Shown in pieces: positions 16,580 through 27,628 of a stretch of DNA of 64,000 nucleotides. Position 1 is the stretch's first letter. Each line of letters opens with the position of its first letter. A program made the translations under genes and the position numbers. The stretch is taken from the NCBI RefSeq assembly GCF_001083785.1, contig NZ_LAVL01000025.1, positions 17,218 through 81,217 of the forward strand, given 5' to 3'. Below the pieces are notes generated by a model that was given only the letters and a program-made list of their open reading frames with translations, was not told the origin of the DNA and searched no databases. This DNA comes from Nonomuraea sp. SBT364 (lineage in GTDB: Bacteria > Actinomycetota > Actinomycetes > Streptosporangiales > Streptosporangiaceae).

Positions 16580-16599
16580 GGCCCCACCCTCCCACACGG

Positions 16600-18066
16600 C
16601 TAGAACCCCTGGGCCAGGCGGTAGTAGGCCTGGTTCCAGCGCAGTTCCTTGGTGAACCGCTCGGTCGTGGTCTCGGCGTCGATGATCACCAGTTCCACGC
16701 CGAGCATCTCGGCCAGGTCGGTCAGCTCCTCGCGGCCGACGGCCATGGACAGCACCGTGTGGTGCGGCGCGCCGGCGGTGAGCCACGACTCGGTGGAGGT
16801 GCGCAGGTTCGGGCGCGGGCGCCACACGGCGCGGGCCACCGGCAGCTTGGGCAGCGGCTGCGGCGGCGTCACCAGGTCGATCTCGTTGGCGACCAGGCGG
16901 AACCGGTCGCCCATGTCGGCCAGGCCGATCACGATGCCGGGACCGGGCTCGGCGTCGAACACCAGCCTGACCGGGTCCTCCCGGCCGCCGATGCCCAGCG
17001 GGTGGATCTCGCACGACGGCGTGCCGGAGGCGATCGACGGGCAGACCTCCAGCATGTGCGCGCCCAGGATGAGCTCGTTGCCGGGGGTCAGGTCGTAGGT
17101 GTAGTCCTCCATGAAGGACGTGCCGCCGGGGGTCCCCTTGTCAGACATCGCCTTCAGGGTGCGCAGCAGCACCGAGGTCTTCCAGTCGCCCTCGCCGCCG
17201 AAGCCGTAGCCGTCGGCCATGAGCCGCTGCACGGCCAGGCCGGGGAGCTGGCGCAGGCCGCCCAGGTCCTCGAAGTTCGTGGTGAACGCCTTGAATCCGC
17301 CGCCCTCCAGGAAGTGGCGCAGGCCCAGCTCGATCCTGGCGGCGTAGCGCAGCGACTCGTTGCGCTCGCCGAGCAGCTCGGGGGCCACGGTGTACTGCTC
17401 GGCGTACTCCTTGACCAGCGCCGTCACGTCCGCGTCGGAGGCGGCGTCCACGGCCTCGACCAGGTCGTTGACGCCGTAGGTGTTGACCGAGACGCCGAAG
17501 CGGAGCTGCGCCTCGACCTTGTCGCCCTCGGTGACGGCCACGTCGCGCATGTTGTCGCCGAACCGGGCCAGCTTGAGCGTGCGCACCTCGGCCACGCCCT
17601 TGGCCGCCCGCTCCCAGGCCAGGATGCGCTCGCCCACGGCGGGGTCGCTGACGTGCCCGGCCACGGTCTTGCGCGGCACGCCCAGCCGCGTCTGGATGTG
17701 GCCGAACTCGCGGTCGCCGTGTGCCGCCTGGTTGAGGTTCATGAAGTCCATGTCGATGGAGCTCCACGGCAGCTCCACGTTGGCCTGCGTGTGCAGGTGA
17801 AGCAGCGGCTTGCGCAGCGCGTCGAGCCCGGCGATCCACATCTTGGCCGGGGAGAAGGTGTGCATCCAGGCGATGACGCCGGCGCAGGAGTCGTCCGCGT
17901 TCGCCTCCAGCATGACGCGCCGGATCGCCGCCGCGTCGGTGAGCACGGGCTTCCACTCGACGGCCACCGGCAGCGCCCCGGCGATGCGCTGCGACTGCTC
18001 GGCGACCTGGCGCAGCGTGTCCTCGCCGTACAGCCCCTGGCTGCCGGTCAGAAACCAGATGTTCAA
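16600..18066 (-). CDS. araA: L-arabinose isomerase
   Basis: 488 residues (E. coli AraA has 500) with family landmarks throughout: [15 protein letters not shown] at the start, [68 protein letters not shown], and ML-x-VCPSI followed by [10 protein letters not shown]. It converts L-arabinose to L-ribulose in the cytoplasm using Mn2+. The start is a TTG at 18066 with GAGGAG seven bases upstream, and it overlaps the araD stop (TTGA), so translation is coupled. Order araB-araD-araA in a LacI-controlled operon. Confidence 0.97.
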   Translation of the reverse strand: MNIWFLTGSQGLYGEDTLRQVAEQSQRIAGALPVAVEWKPVLTDAAAIRRVMLEANADDSCAGVIAWMHTFSPAKMWIAGLDALRKPLLHLHTQANVELPWSSIDMDFMNLNQAAHGDREFGHIQTRLGVPRKTVAGHVSDPAVGERILAWERAAKGVAEVRTLKLARFGDNMRDVAVTEGDKVEAQLRFGVSVNTYGVNDLVEAVDAASDADVTALVKEYAEQYTVAPELLGERNESLRYAARIELGLRHFLEGGGFKAFTTNFEDLGGLRQLPGLAVQRLMADGYGFGGEGDWKTSVLLRTLKAMSDKGTPGGTSFMEDYTYDLTPGNELILGAHMLEVCPSIASGTPSCEIHPLGIGGREDPVRLVFDAEPGPGIVIGLADMGDRFRLVANEIDLVTPPQPLPKLPVARAVWRPRPNLRTSTESWLTAGAPHHTVLSMAVGREELTDLAEMLGVELVIIDAETTTERFTKELRWNQAYYRLAQGF

Positions 18067-18710
18067 CGCGGGCTCCTCTGTCCGTAGACGTTCTGATAGC
18101 GGTCGTACAAGCGGTCGATGTCGTCCTGCGCGATCGGCAGCGGCTCGCCGAGCTGGCGGGAGACGTGCACGGTACGGGCCACGTCCTCGCACATCACGGC
18201 CGCCTTCACCGCGGCCTTCGGGTCCTTGCCGATGGTGAACACGCCGTGGTTCTTCATGAGCACGGCGGGCGAGCGGTGGCCCTTGAGCGTCTCGACGATG
18301 CCCTGGCCGATGGAGTCGTCGCCGATCAGCGCGAACGGCCCGACCGGGATCTCGCCGCCGAACTCGTCGGCCATCGCGGTCAGCACGCACGGGATCGCCT
18401 CGCCGCGCGCCGCCCACGCCGAGGCGTAGGTCGAGTGGGTGTGCACGACGCCGCCCACCTCGGGCAGGTTGCGGTAGACATAGGCGTGCGCGGCCGTGTC
18501 GCTGGACGGGGCGTGCGCCCCCTCCACCAGGTTGCCGTCGAGGTCGCACACCACCATGTTCTCCGGCGACAGCTCGTCGTAGGAGACGCCGGAGGGCTTG
18601 ATGACGAACAGGTCCTCGCCCGGGATCCGGCCGGACACGTTGCCCGCGGTCCAGGCCACCAGGTTGTAGCGGACCAGCTCGGCGTGCAGGTCGCTGACGG
18701 TCTTCCTCAT
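18063..18710 (-). CDS. araD: L-ribulose-5-phosphate 4-epimerase
   Basis: 215 residues, class II aldolase fold. The signature features are [16 protein letters not shown], the zinc ligands in [12 protein letters not shown] and the later KNHGVFTIG (His). It interconverts L-ribulose-5-phosphate and D-xylulose-5-phosphate, which enters the pentose phosphate pathway. The ATG overlaps the araB stop by four bases, and its own stop overlaps the TTG of araA, so the three catabolic genes are tightly coupled. Confidence 0.95.
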   Translation of the reverse strand: MRKTVSDLHAELVRYNLVAWTAGNVSGRIPGEDLFVIKPSGVSYDELSPENMVVCDLDGNLVEGAHAPSSDTAAHAYVYRNLPEVGGVVHTHSTYASAWAARGEAIPCVLTAMADEFGGEIPVGPFALIGDDSIGQGIVETLKGHRSPAVLMKNHGVFTIGKDPKAAVKAAVMCEDVARTVHVSRQLGEPLPIAQDDIDRLYDRYQNVYGQRSPR

Positions 18711-20383
18711 GCGCTCGCCTCGTTCCTGATCGCGCGCAGCTTGTGCAGCGCCTGTCCGTCGCCGAAGTGCTCGTGCAGGTTCCGGTACTCGGCGTACAGG
18801 CGGTCGTAGGCGTCCGCCCTGGCCTCGTCCGGCACGTACGCGGCCTCCGTGCGCTTGCCCATGGCCGCGGCGGCGGCCTCGATGTCGGCGTACGCGCCGG
18901 CCGCGACGGCGGCGTGGATCGCCGAGCCGAGCGCCGGGCCCTGGTCGGAGCCGATCACCGACAGCGGGCGGCGCAGCACGTCGGCGTAGACCTGCATGAG
19001 GAAGGGGTTCTTCAGCAGGCCGCCGGCCACAACGAACTCCTCGACCGGGACGCCGGACTTCTCGAACGTCTCCACGATCATGCGGGCGCCGTAGGCGGTG
19101 GACTCGATGAGCGCCCGGTAGACGTCCTCGGGCCTGGTGGCGAGGGTCTGGCCGATGATGACGCCGGACAGGTTGTGGTCCACCAGGACGGACCGGTTGC
19201 CGCCGAACCAGTCGAGGGCGACCAGGCCGTGCTGGCCCACGGCCTGCTTCTCGGCCAGCGAGGTCAGGTACGCGTGGACGCTGACGCCCTCCCCGGCGGC
19301 CCGCTCGGTGTAGGCGGCGGGCACGAACGCCTCGACGAACCAGGCGAAGATGTCGCCCACGGCCGACTGCCCCGCCTCGTAGCCCCACAGGCCGGGCACG
19401 ATGCCGTCGCGCACGACGCCGCACATGCCGGGCACCTCGGCGAGCCGGTCGCTGGGCATGATGTGGCAGGTCGAGGTGCCCATGATGGCCACCATCTGGC
19501 CGGGCCGGACGGCGTCGGCGGCGGCGGCGGTGACGTGCGCGTCGACGTTGCCGACGGCCACGGCGACGCCCTCGGGCAGCCCGGTCCACTCGGCGGCCCC
19601 GGCGGACAGCGTCCCGGCGAGCGCGCCGAGCGCGGCCAGCCGGACGCCGTCGCCCGCGAGCTCGCCGACCGGCCCGGTGGCGAGCTTGCCCGTGAAGTCC
19701 GCGAAGCCGGGGTTCAGCTCGGCGAGGAAGTCGGCCGACGGGTAGGCGCCGTCCTGGAAGATCCCCTTGTAGCCCGCGGTGCAGATGTTGCGGCTCTCGA
19801 CGCCGGTGAGCTGCCAGATGATCCAGTCGGCGGCCTCGATCCACCGCTCGGTCCGCCCGTACACCTCCGGGTCCTCCTCCAGGACCTGCAGGGCCTTGGC
19901 GAACTCCCACTCGGAGGAGATCTTGCCGCCGTAGCGCGGCAGCCAGCTCTCCCCGCGCCGGGCGGCCAGCGCGTTGATCCGGTCGGCGTGCGGCTGGGCG
20001 GCGTGGTGCTTCCACAGCTTGGGCCAGGCGTGCGGCCGCTCGGGGGTCTCGAAGCAGAGCGGCGTGCCCTCGGCGGTGGCGGGCAGCACGGTGCAGGCGG
20101 TGAAGTCGGTGCCGATGCCGATCACGTCGGCGGGCGAGACGCCGGCCGCCGCGACGGCCGCCGGCACGGCGATCCGCAGCACGTCGATCCAGTCCTGCGG
20201 CGACTGCAGCGCCCAGTCGGGCCCGAGGCGCGTGTCCGAGCCGGGCAGCGCCCGCTCGATGACGCCGTGGGCGTATTCGTGGACGGCGCTGCCCAGCTCC
20301 GCGCCGTCGGCCACGCGGACCACCACGGCGCGGCCGGACAGCGTGCCGAAGTCCACGCCGACCACGAACTTGTTAGCGTTCAC
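18707..20383 (-). CDS. araB: Ribulokinase (FGGY family)
   Basis: 558 residues. The N-terminal FGGY phosphate-binding loop is [17 protein letters not shown], with [13 protein letters not shown] and KLWKHHAAQ following, all typical of AraB rather than xylulokinase. The C-terminal ATPase half contains [20 protein letters not shown] and [15 protein letters not shown]. It phosphorylates L-ribulose. Two starts are possible: ATG at 20395 with no ribosome site, or GTG at 20383, which has GGAG six bases upstream and is preferred. The LacI-type operator at 20370-20385 overlaps this GTG, so bound repressor would act inside the operon between the lacI gene and araB. Confidence 0.95.
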   Translation of the reverse strand: MNANKFVVGVDFGTLSGRAVVVRVADGAELGSAVHEYAHGVIERALPGSDTRLGPDWALQSPQDWIDVLRIAVPAAVAAAGVSPADVIGIGTDFTACTVLPATAEGTPLCFETPERPHAWPKLWKHHAAQPHADRINALAARRGESWLPRYGGKISSEWEFAKALQVLEEDPEVYGRTERWIEAADWIIWQLTGVESRNICTAGYKGIFQDGAYPSADFLAELNPGFADFTGKLATGPVGELAGDGVRLAALGALAGTLSAGAAEWTGLPEGVAVAVGNVDAHVTAAAADAVRPGQMVAIMGTSTCHIMPSDRLAEVPGMCGVVRDGIVPGLWGYEAGQSAVGDIFAWFVEAFVPAAYTERAAGEGVSVHAYLTSLAEKQAVGQHGLVALDWFGGNRSVLVDHNLSGVIIGQTLATRPEDVYRALIESTAYGARMIVETFEKSGVPVEEFVVAGGLLKNPFLMQVYADVLRRPLSVIGSDQGPALGSAIHAAVAAGAYADIEAAAAAMGKRTEAAYVPDEARADAYDRLYAEYRNLHEHFGDGQALHKLRAIRNEASA

Positions 20384-20385
20384 AT
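20370..20385. promoter_or_regulatory. Arabinose-type LacI operator at the araB start
   Basis: TTGTTAGCGTTCACAT on the plus strand, one of seven copies of the same 16-bp motif in the window. It covers the araB initiation codon and lies 43 bases after the lacI stop codon, so it can control araBDA separately from the upstream transporter genes. Confidence 0.8.
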
Positions 20386-20426
20386 GTGACTCCATGGGGG
20401 TTCGATGGGGACGGTGCCACGCGCTT

Positions 20427-21455
20427 CTATCCTGCGGCAGCGGCGGTCGATGCGGTGCTGGACCTGACGACGAAACCGGGCGGCACGATCAGCCGCTCGG
20501 CCGGGCCCGGCTCGGCGTCGATCTGCCGGAGCAGCATCTCGATGCAGTGCCGGCCCACCACGTCGAAGTCCTGCCGGACGGTGGTGAGCGGAGGCGAGAA
20601 GAACGCCGACTCGGGGATGTCGTCGAAGCCCACGACGCTGATCTGGCCGGGCACCTTCACTCCTTCCTCGGAGAGCGCGCGCAGCACGCCGAGCGCCATC
20701 TGGTCGTTGGCCGCGAAGACGGCGGTGACCCCGTCCATCGCGGCCAGGCTCCGGCCCGCCTCGTAGCCGGCGCGCGGGCTCCAGTCACCGGCCAGGGGCT
20801 CCGGCACCGGCCGGCCGGCCGCCTCCAGCGCCTCGCGCCAGCCCTGCAGCCGGCCCTCGGTCTCCAGCCAGCCCGCCGGGCCGCTGACGTGCCAGACCGT
20901 CTCGTGGCCGAGGCCGAGCAGGTGGCGGGTGGCCATCCTGGCGCCCTCGGCCTGGTCGATGCGGACCACCGGGATGTCGGCCCGGTGGGTGGCCTCGACC
21001 GCGACGGCGGGGGTGCCGGTCGGCAGGCTCTCCAGCGCCTGGCTCGCCGAGTGCTGCGGCGCGACCACCACGACCCCGTCGACGCCCTGCTCGGTGAGAT
21101 AGTCGATGGCGTCGCGCACGCTGGCGGCGTCGATCGACTTCAGGCTGACGATGCTGACGAAGTAGCCGGCCGTCCTGGCCGCCTGCTCGATGCCGTAGAT
21201 CGTGCTGGCCGGCCCGTACAGCGTGGTGTCGAAGCTGACCACGCCGAGCGTCCGCGAGCGCCTGGTGACCAGGGCGCGGGCGACCAGGTTGCGCCGGTAG
21301 CCGAGCCGGGTGATGGCCGCCTCGACCCTGGCGCGGGTGTCGGCCCGGACGTTCGGGTGGTCGTTGAGCACACGTGAGACCGTCTGGTGCGACACGCCCG
21401 CCTCCTTGGCCACGTCGGCCATGACGGGCAAGCGTCGCTTGGGGATCGGTCCCAC
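20427..21455 (-). CDS. LacI-family regulator of the arabinose operon (paralogue 1)
   Basis: 342 residues, GTG start with GGAGAG ahead. The N-terminal HTH is VMADVAKEAGVSHQTVSRVLNDHPNVR, and the effector domain is a periplasmic-binding-protein fold (about 65-335) ending in the usual FDDIPESAFFSPPLTTVRQDF. The recognition helix (SHQTVSR) is identical to that of the regulator at 30258-31268, so both should bind the same operator. The gene lies between the importer genes and araB. It is the probable arabinose-responsive repressor, playing the role AraR has in Bacillus with a different DNA-binding fold (AraR is GntR-type). The sugar that releases it is inferred. Confidence 0.9.
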   Translation of the reverse strand: MGPIPKRRLPVMADVAKEAGVSHQTVSRVLNDHPNVRADTRARVEAAITRLGYRRNLVARALVTRRSRTLGVVSFDTTLYGPASTIYGIEQAARTAGYFVSIVSLKSIDAASVRDAIDYLTEQGVDGVVVVAPQHSASQALESLPTGTPAVAVEATHRADIPVVRIDQAEGARMATRHLLGLGHETVWHVSGPAGWLETEGRLQGWREALEAAGRPVPEPLAGDWSPRAGYEAGRSLAAMDGVTAVFAANDQMALGVLRALSEEGVKVPGQISVVGFDDIPESAFFSPPLTTVRQDFDVVGRHCIEMLLRQIDAEPGPAERLIVPPGFVVRSSTASTAAAAG

Positions 21456-21498
21456 GGTCTCTCCTTCCGTCGGCTAGCAGATCGTAGTGGGCGCCCCG

Positions 21499-22761
21499 TC
21501 AGCCCGCGGCACCCGCCCTGCGCTTGGTCCACACGTCGAAGGCGACGGCGGCCAGCAGCACGGCGCCCTTGACGAGCATGACCCGCTCACTCGGGGAGCC
21601 GATCAGGGACATGCCGTTGTTGATCACGGCCATGATGAGCCCGCCGGTGATCGCGCCGACGACCTTGCCCACGCCGCCCTGCACGGCCGCGCCGCCGATG
21701 AAGGCGGCGGCGATCGCGTCGAGCTCGAAGCTGTTGCCCGCCGTCGGGCCCGCCTGGTTGAGGCGGCCGGCGAAGATGATGCCGGCGATCGCCGACAGCA
21801 CGCCCATGTTGACGAAGATCCAGAATACGACCTTCTTGACCTTGACGCCCGACATGACGGCCGCCTGCAGGTTGCCGCCGATGGCGTAGATCTGCCGGCC
21901 GAAGACCGTGCGGTTGGCCATCAGCGAGTACGCCAGCACCAGGATCGCCAGCAGCACCAGCACCCAGGGCAGGTTGTGGAAGCGGGCGAGCTGCACGACC
22001 AGGAAGAGGATGACGGCCGCGCCGGCGGCCATCTTGAGCGCGAACAGCGCGATGGGCTCCACGCTCTGGCCGTAGCCGGCCCGCGCCGCGCGCGAGCGCC
22101 ACTGGGCGGTGACCATGCCGGCGATGGCGATGACGCCGATCAGGAGGCTGAACAGGTCGGCGCCGCCGAGCGGGCCGAGGCCGATGTTGCCCAGGTAGCC
22201 GCTGGTGAAGCCGTTGGCCAGGGTGCGGACCTGGTCGGGGAACGGGCCGATGCCGCGGTTGCCGAGCACGGTCAGCGTCAGCGCCCTGAACAGCAGCATG
22301 CCTGCCAGCGTCACGATGAACGCGGGGATGCCGAAGTAGGCGATCCAGTATCCCTGCCAGGCCCCGATGAGCCCGCCGGCCACCACGGTGAGCAGCAGCG
22401 CGAGCGGCCACGGCATGCCCATGTTGACCATGAGCACCGCGGCCAGGGCTCCGGTCACCGCGACCACGGAGCCCACCGACAGGTCGATGTGCCCGGCGAT
22501 GATGACCAGGATCATGCCGATCGCCAGGATCAGCACGTAGGAGTTCTGGACGATGATGTTGGAGATGTTCTGCGGCGTGAGCAGGGCCCCGTCGGTGAGC
22601 ACCGAGAACAACACGACGATGAGCGCGAAGGCGATGTAGATGCCGCTGGCCCGCAGGTTGAGCGACAGGCCGCCGAGTGACACCCGGCCCGGCCGCCGGG
22701 GTTCCCCTCCCCCGCCGCCCTGAGCGCCGGCCTTGACGCCGGCGGGCGTGATGCTGCTCAT
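21499..22761 (-). CDS. Monosaccharide ABC transporter permease (MmsB/GguB-like)
   Basis: 420 residues with about ten membrane spans, BPD_transp_2 family. ILVIIAGHIDLSVGSVVAVTGALAAVL is the conserved family signature, and GGAAVQGGVGKVVGAITGGLIMAVINNGM is the second landmark. It is longer than RbsC-type permeases (about 320) because of an extra mid-protein segment (about 200-290), as in GguB/MmsB partners of ChvE. A Gly- and Arg-rich tail of 30 residues faces the cytoplasm. It starts five bases after the ATPase stop codon. Confidence 0.92.
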   Translation of the reverse strand: MSSITPAGVKAGAQGGGGGEPRRPGRVSLGGLSLNLRASGIYIAFALIVVLFSVLTDGALLTPQNISNIIVQNSYVLILAIGMILVIIAGHIDLSVGSVVAVTGALAAVLMVNMGMPWPLALLLTVVAGGLIGAWQGYWIAYFGIPAFIVTLAGMLLFRALTLTVLGNRGIGPFPDQVRTLANGFTSGYLGNIGLGPLGGADLFSLLIGVIAIAGMVTAQWRSRAARAGYGQSVEPIALFALKMAAGAAVILFLVVQLARFHNLPWVLVLLAILVLAYSLMANRTVFGRQIYAIGGNLQAAVMSGVKVKKVVFWIFVNMGVLSAIAGIIFAGRLNQAGPTAGNSFELDAIAAAFIGGAAVQGGVGKVVGAITGGLIMAVINNGMSLIGSPSERVMLVKGAVLLAAVAFDVWTKRRAGAAG

Positions 22762-22766
22762 TGGAG

Positions 22767-24296
22767 CTACTCCTGTCCCTTGGTCATGAGATGCATGAGG
22801 CGTTCCTGCGTCGCGTCCCGGCGCGGCACCTCACCGGTGATGCGGCCCTCGGAGAGGGTGTAGATGCGGTCGCACAGGCCCAGCAGTTCGGGCAGTTCCG
22901 ACGAGATCACCAGCACGGCCCTGCCCTCGTCGGCCAGCCGGTTGATGATCGTGTAGATCTCGTACTTGGCCCCGACGTCGATGCCCCGGGTGGGCTCGTC
23001 GAGGATGAGCACGTCGGGCTCGGTGAGGATCCACTTGGAGAGCACGACCTTCTGCTGGTTGCCGCCGCTCAGCTTGCCGACGACGCTCGACACGCTGGGG
23101 GCCTTGATGTTCATGCTCTTGTGGAAGCGCTCGGCGACCGCGTACTCCTGGTGCTCGTCGACCCACCCGCGGCGGGACAGCCCGGAGAGCCCGGCGGCCG
23201 AGACGTTGCGCTTGATGTCCTCGATGAGGTTGAGGCCGTAGCGCTTGCGGTCCTCGGTGGCGTAGGCGAGGCCGTGCCGGATGGCGTCCTGGACGGTGCG
23301 GATCTCGATCGGCTTGCCGTCCTTGAACACCTTGCCGGAGATGTTCACCCCGTACGTCCTGCCGAACAGGCTCATCGCCAGCTCGGTGCGGCCCGCGCCC
23401 ATGAGCCCGGCCAGGCCCACGATCTCGCCGCGGCGCAGCGTGAGCGCGGCGCCGTCGACCACCTTGCGGCCCGGCTGGCTGGGGCTGTAGACGGTCCAGT
23501 CCTCGATCCGCAGCACCTCCTCGCCGATCGTCGGCTCGTGCGGCGGGTAGCGGTTGTCGAGGGCGCGGCCGACCATCCCGGAGATGATCCGGTCCTCGGT
23601 CACCGCGTCGGTCGCCATGTCGAGGGTCTCGATCGTGCGGCCGTCGCGGATGATCGTGACGGAGTCGGCGATCGCGGTGACCTCGTTGAGCTTGTGCGAG
23701 ATGATCACGCAGGTGATGCCCTCGTCGCGCAGCCCGCGCAGCAGGTCGAGCAGGTGGGCCGAGTCGTCGTCGTTGAGCGCGGCCGTCGGCTCGTCCAGGA
23801 TGAGCAGCTTCACCTCCTTCGACAGCGCCTTGGCGATCTCGACGAGCTGCTGCTTGCCGACGCCGATGTCGGAGACGACGGTCGTCGGGTTCTCGCGCAG
23901 GCCGACGCGCTCCATGAGCTGGGCGGCCTCGAAGTTGGTGCGGTTCCAGTCGATGAAGCCGCGCCTGGCCCGCTCGTTGCCGAGGAAGATGTTCTCGGCG
24001 ATCGACAGCTGCGGGCTGAGAGCCAGCTCCTGGTGGATGATGACGATGCCGGCGTGCTCGCTGTCACGGATGCCGCCGAACTCGCACGTCTCGCCCTCGA
24101 AGCGGATCTCGCCCTCGTAGGCGCCGTGCGGATAGACGCCGGACAGCACCTTCATCAGCGTCGACTTGCCGGCGCCGTTCTCGCCGCAGATCGCGTGGAT
24201 CTCGCCCCGCCGCACCGACAGGGTGACGTCCTGCAGCGCCTTCACGCCGGGGAACGTCTTGGTGATCCCGCTCATCCGCAAGATGTGGTCGGTCAT
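22767..24296 (-). CDS. Sugar ABC transporter ATPase, two nucleotide-binding domains (MmsA/GguA-like)
   Basis: 509 residues with two ABC domains. Domain 1 has Walker [10 protein letters not shown], a Q-loop HQELAL, degenerate signature [15 protein letters not shown] and Walker [12 protein letters not shown]. Domain 2 has a degenerate Walker [11 protein letters not shown], signature LSGGNQQKV and Walker [13 protein letters not shown]. This is the standard CUT2 (carbohydrate uptake 2) layout, with domain 1 the competent ATP binder. It powers the importer formed with the flanking binding protein and permease. It is separated from the binding-protein gene by a strong intercistronic hairpin. Confidence 0.94.
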   Translation of the reverse strand: MTDHILRMSGITKTFPGVKALQDVTLSVRRGEIHAICGENGAGKSTLMKVLSGVYPHGAYEGEIRFEGETCEFGGIRDSEHAGIVIIHQELALSPQLSIAENIFLGNERARRGFIDWNRTNFEAAQLMERVGLRENPTTVVSDIGVGKQQLVEIAKALSKEVKLLILDEPTAALNDDDSAHLLDLLRGLRDEGITCVIISHKLNEVTAIADSVTIIRDGRTIETLDMATDAVTEDRIISGMVGRALDNRYPPHEPTIGEEVLRIEDWTVYSPSQPGRKVVDGAALTLRRGEIVGLAGLMGAGRTELAMSLFGRTYGVNISGKVFKDGKPIEIRTVQDAIRHGLAYATEDRKRYGLNLIEDIKRNVSAAGLSGLSRRGWVDEHQEYAVAERFHKSMNIKAPSVSSVVGKLSGGNQQKVVLSKWILTEPDVLILDEPTRGIDVGAKYEIYTIINRLADEGRAVLVISSELPELLGLCDRIYTLSEGRITGEVPRRDATQERLMHLMTKGQE

Positions 24297-24320
24297 GTCT
24301 CAAGCCCCTCGCCCCGGAGG

Positions 24321-24347
24321 GCCCCGGGGGCGTGCCGCCCCCGGGGC
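24321..24347 (-). other. Intercistronic hairpin between chvE-like and mmsA-like genes
   Basis: GCCCCGGGGGC (24321-24331) and GCCCCCGGGGC (24337-24347) make a perfect 11-bp G+C stem with a 5-base loop, six bases after the binding-protein stop codon. This position between binding protein and ATPase is where transporter operons often use a hairpin to stabilise the first message and partly stop transcription. Confidence 0.65.
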
Positions 24348-24353
24348 GCGCTC

Positions 24354-25469
24354 CTACTTGAGCTGGTCCTCGGTGTAGTAGTTGCCGCCGATGATGACGT
24401 CCTTGTAGTTGCTCTCGTCCACGATCACCGGGTCGAGCAGGTACGAGGGGACGACCTTGTTGCCGTTGTCGTAGTCCTCGGTGTTGTTCACCTCGGGCTT
24501 GCCGCCCTTGAGCACGGCGTCGGCCATCTTGACCGTGACCTCCGCGAGCTTGCGGGTGTCCTTGAAGATGGTGGAGTACTGCTCGCCGGCGACGATCGAC
24601 TTGACCGACGCGAGCTCGGCGTCCTGGCCGGTCACGACCGGGTAGGGCTGGCCGCTGGTGCCGTAGCCGCTGCTCTTGAGCGCCGACAGGATGCCGATCG
24701 ACAGGCCGTCGTACGGGGAGAGCACGCCGTCGACCTTGGCGTCGCCGGTGTAGGTCTTGGTGAGGATGTCTTCCATGCGCTTCTGCGCGGTGGCCGGGTC
24801 CCAGCGGAGGATCGCGGCGGTCTTGAAGTCGGTCTGGCCGCTCTTGATCTTCAGCGTGCCGTCGTCGATCTTCGGCTGGAGCACCGACATGGCGCCGTTC
24901 CAGAAGAACGTGGCGTTGTTGTCGTCGGGCGAGCCGCCGAACAGCTCGACGTTGAACGGGCCCTTCTCGCCCTTGTCCACGCCGAGGCCCTGCAGCAGCG
25001 AGGTCGCCTGCTGGACGCCGACCTTGAAGTTGTCGAAGGTGGCGTAGTAGTCGACGTTGGGGCTGTTGCGGATCAGCCGGTCGTAGGCGATGACCGGGAT
25101 CTTGTTGTCGGCCGCCTGCTGGAGCTGGGAGGTCAGCGCGGTGCCGTCGATCGAGGCGACGATCAGGAGCTTGGCGCCCTTGGTGATCTGGTTCTCGATC
25201 TGGTTGGCCTGCGTGGGGATGTCGTTCTCGGCGTACTGCAGGTCGACCTTGTAGCCGAGGGCCTCAAGCTGCTTCTTGACGTTGTCGCCGTCGTGGATCC
25301 ACCGCTCCGACGACTTGGTCGGCATGGTGACGCCGACCAGCGCCCCGGCGCTGCCGCCCGCGCCCGCGGACGGCTCGGCGTCGATGGTCTTCTGGGCGGA
25401 GCCGCAGGCCGTCATGGTGGCGGCGAGCGCGATGGCGGACACCACGCCCCCGATTCGTCCCAACCTCAT
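24354..25469 (-). CDS. Multiple-monosaccharide-binding lipoprotein (ChvE-like)
   Basis: 371 residues. A lipoprotein signal peptide ends at MTACGS (lipobox Cys 22), so the protein is tethered outside the membrane. The mature part is a cluster-B sugar-binding fold: [51 protein letters not shown] matches the ChvE group. [24 protein letters not shown] is the hinge/ligand side of the C-terminal lobe. ChvE-type proteins bind arabinose, galactose, xylose and glucose; arabinose is favoured here because the same operon encodes AraBDA. It is the first gene of the operon. Confidence 0.93.
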   Translation of the reverse strand: MRLGRIGGVVSAIALAATMTACGSAQKTIDAEPSAGAGGSAGALVGVTMPTKSSERWIHDGDNVKKQLEALGYKVDLQYAENDIPTQANQIENQITKGAKLLIVASIDGTALTSQLQQAADNKIPVIAYDRLIRNSPNVDYYATFDNFKVGVQQATSLLQGLGVDKGEKGPFNVELFGGSPDDNNATFFWNGAMSVLQPKIDDGTLKIKSGQTDFKTAAILRWDPATAQKRMEDILTKTYTGDAKVDGVLSPYDGLSIGILSALKSSGYGTSGQPYPVVTGQDAELASVKSIVAGEQYSTIFKDTRKLAEVTVKMADAVLKGGKPEVNNTEDYDNGNKVVPSYLLDPVIVDESNYKDVIIGGNYYTEDQLK

Positions 25470-25548
25470 CCTTGACTCTCTCCTCGTATGGGGGTTGCGG
25501 TGCTAAACCGTGATAAACCGGAACAAAGTTCGCGTTCGTCCTGGCTGA

Positions 25549-25576
25549 TTGTTATCGCTAACAACTCCGCTGTCAA
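25549..25576 (-). promoter_or_regulatory. Promoter/operator of the chvE-ara operon
   Basis: TTGTTATCGCTAACAA (25549-25564) is a near-perfect copy of the arabinose-type LacI operator. On the minus strand a consensus -35, TTGACA, occupies 25576-25571 and the operator covers the spacer and a TAACAAT-like -10. A repressor here would block polymerase entry to the whole eight- or nine-gene operon. Confidence 0.75.
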
Positions 25577-25626
25577 TGGCTGAATATAACCTCCCGGAAA
25601 CGTTGCGGTAACCACAGGTGAGCAGG

Positions 25627-26613
25627 TCAGGGGCGTGTCCGGGCCGAGAACAGGCGCTGCAGCAGGATGAAGGCGAACAGCAGGAGACCGATGAAGATCT
25701 TCGTCCACCACGAGCTGAGCGTCCCCTCGAAGCTGAGGATCGTCTGGATGAGCCCGAGCACGAGCACGCCCAGCACGGTGCCGAGCAGGAACCCGGTGCC
25801 GCCGGTCAGCAGCGTGCCGCCGATGACGACCGCCGCGATGGCGTCCAGCTCCATGCCGACCGCGTGCAGGCCGTACCCGGAGAGCATGTAGAACGACAGC
25901 AGCACCCCGCCGAGCGCCGAGCAGAAACCGGAGATCGTGTAGACGGCGATCTTCGTCCGGCCCACCGGCAGCCCCATGAGCAGCGCCGACTGCTCGCTGC
26001 CGCCGGTGGCGTAGACCGCCCGGCCCAGTCGCGTGTAGTGCAGCACGTACGCCGCGACGAGCACCACCACGGCGGCGATGAGCACGCTGGGCGAGATCCA
26101 CAGGTCGGCGAACAGGTCGATCCTGGTCTGCGCGAACGCGGTGAACGTCGGGTCCTCGATCGGGACGGAGTCCGTGCCGATCGTGTAGCACAGCCCCCTG
26201 GCCAGGAACATCCCGGCCAGGGTGACGATGAACGGCTGGATGTCGAAGGCGTGCACCAGATAGCCCATGACCAGGCCCAGCCCCGAGCCGATGAGCAGCA
26301 CCAGCGGCACCACCAGGTACGGCGGCCAGCCGGGCCCGGCCATCAGGGTCGCCGAGATCATCGTCGACAGCGCCACCACCGAGCCCACCGACAGGTCGAT
26401 GCCGCCGGTCAGGATCACGAACGTCATCCCGACGGCCACGACCAGCAGGAACGCGTTGTCGATGAAGACGTTGAGCACCACCTGCCCGCTGGCGAAGCCG
26501 TCGTACCTGATCCCGCCCACCACGAACATGGCCGCGAACAGGCAGGCCGTCACCAGGACCGGGACGTACTTGGCGGGGATGACCCGCCCGCCGCCCAGGG
26601 AGAGCGTCGTCAT
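25627..26613 (-). CDS. Furanose ABC transporter permease 2 (YjfF-like)
   Basis: 328 residues, BPD_transp_2 family with about nine to ten membrane spans. The signature is TFVILTGGIDLSVGSVVALSTMISATL, and IGGTLLTGGTGFLLGTVLGVLVLGLIQTIL is the second conserved element. The ATG overlaps the stop of the first permease gene by four bases. It is the last gene of the second importer operon. The order binding protein, ATPase, permease, permease equals ytfQ-ytfR-ytfT-yjfF of E. coli (galactofuranose importer) and the araUVWZ importers of Shewanella; arabinofuranose or arabinosides are the inferred cargo. Confidence 0.9.
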   Translation of the reverse strand: MTTLSLGGGRVIPAKYVPVLVTACLFAAMFVVGGIRYDGFASGQVVLNVFIDNAFLLVVAVGMTFVILTGGIDLSVGSVVALSTMISATLMAGPGWPPYLVVPLVLLIGSGLGLVMGYLVHAFDIQPFIVTLAGMFLARGLCYTIGTDSVPIEDPTFTAFAQTRIDLFADLWISPSVLIAAVVVLVAAYVLHYTRLGRAVYATGGSEQSALLMGLPVGRTKIAVYTISGFCSALGGVLLSFYMLSGYGLHAVGMELDAIAAVVIGGTLLTGGTGFLLGTVLGVLVLGLIQTILSFEGTLSSWWTKIFIGLLLFAFILLQRLFSARTRP

Positions 26614-27628
26614 GCCGTCACCCGAACCTTCTCCTCGGCCGGGCGGGCGGAGGGCGGCCGCCGCCGGCGATGGAACACCTTGTCGCGGAAGGCCGGCGAC
26701 TGCACGAGGCAGACCACCGCCACCACGAGGGCCTTGAACAGCAGCGTGGTCTCGGGCGGCACGCCGATCGAGTAGATCGTCGTGGTCAGCGTCTGGATGA
26801 TGAGCGCGCCGAGCACGGTGCCGCCGAGCGAGAACCGGCCACCGGCCAGCGACGTGCCGCCGATGACCACGGCCAGGATGGCGTCCAGCTCGATCCAGAG
26901 CCCGGCGTTGTTGCCGTCGGCGCTGGACACGTTCGAGCTGATCATGAGCCCGGCGACGCCGGCGCACAGGGCGGCGAACGCGTAGACCATGACGATGATG
27001 CCGCGCGAGCGGATGCCGGCCAGCCTGCTGGCCTCGGCGTTGCCGCCGACCGACTCGATGAGCAGGCCGAGCGCCAGCCGCCGGGTCAGGAACGCGGTGA
27101 TCGCCAGCACCGCCAGCACGATGAGCACGCCGAACGGCACGGTCAGCCAGTAGCCGCCGCCGATCAGCTTGTAGGCCGGGTCGTTGACGGTGATGATCTG
27201 CCCGTCGGTGATGAGCTGGGCCAGGCCGCGCCCGGCGACCATGAGGATCAGCGTGGCGATGATCGGCTGGATGCCGATCCCGGCCACCAGGAACCCGTTC
27301 CACGCGCCGAGCAGCACGCTCAGCCCGAGCGCCAGCACAATCGCGATGAACACGCCCTGGTCCTGGCTGATCTGCAGGCACGCCAGCGCACCGGAGATCG
27401 CCACCACGGAGCCCACCGACAGGTCGATGCCGCCGGTCGCGATCACGAGCGTCATGCCGAGCGAGACCAGGATGAGCGGCGCGCCGAAGCGCAGGATGTC
27501 GATCAGGCTCCCGTACAGGTGCCCCTCGCGCACCTCGATCGACAGGAAGCCGGGGATGAAGGCCACGTTGACCAGCAACAGCGCGGCCAGGATCAGGAGC
27601 GGCCAGATCAGCCGTCGCATCGCCGCCA

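Noticed and set aside
22761..25475. 904-codon plus-strand frame across the ATPase and binding-protein genes
   Set aside because: Crosses two well-supported minus-strand genes and an intercistronic hairpin; repetitive Val/Gly/Asp sequence typical of antisense translation.
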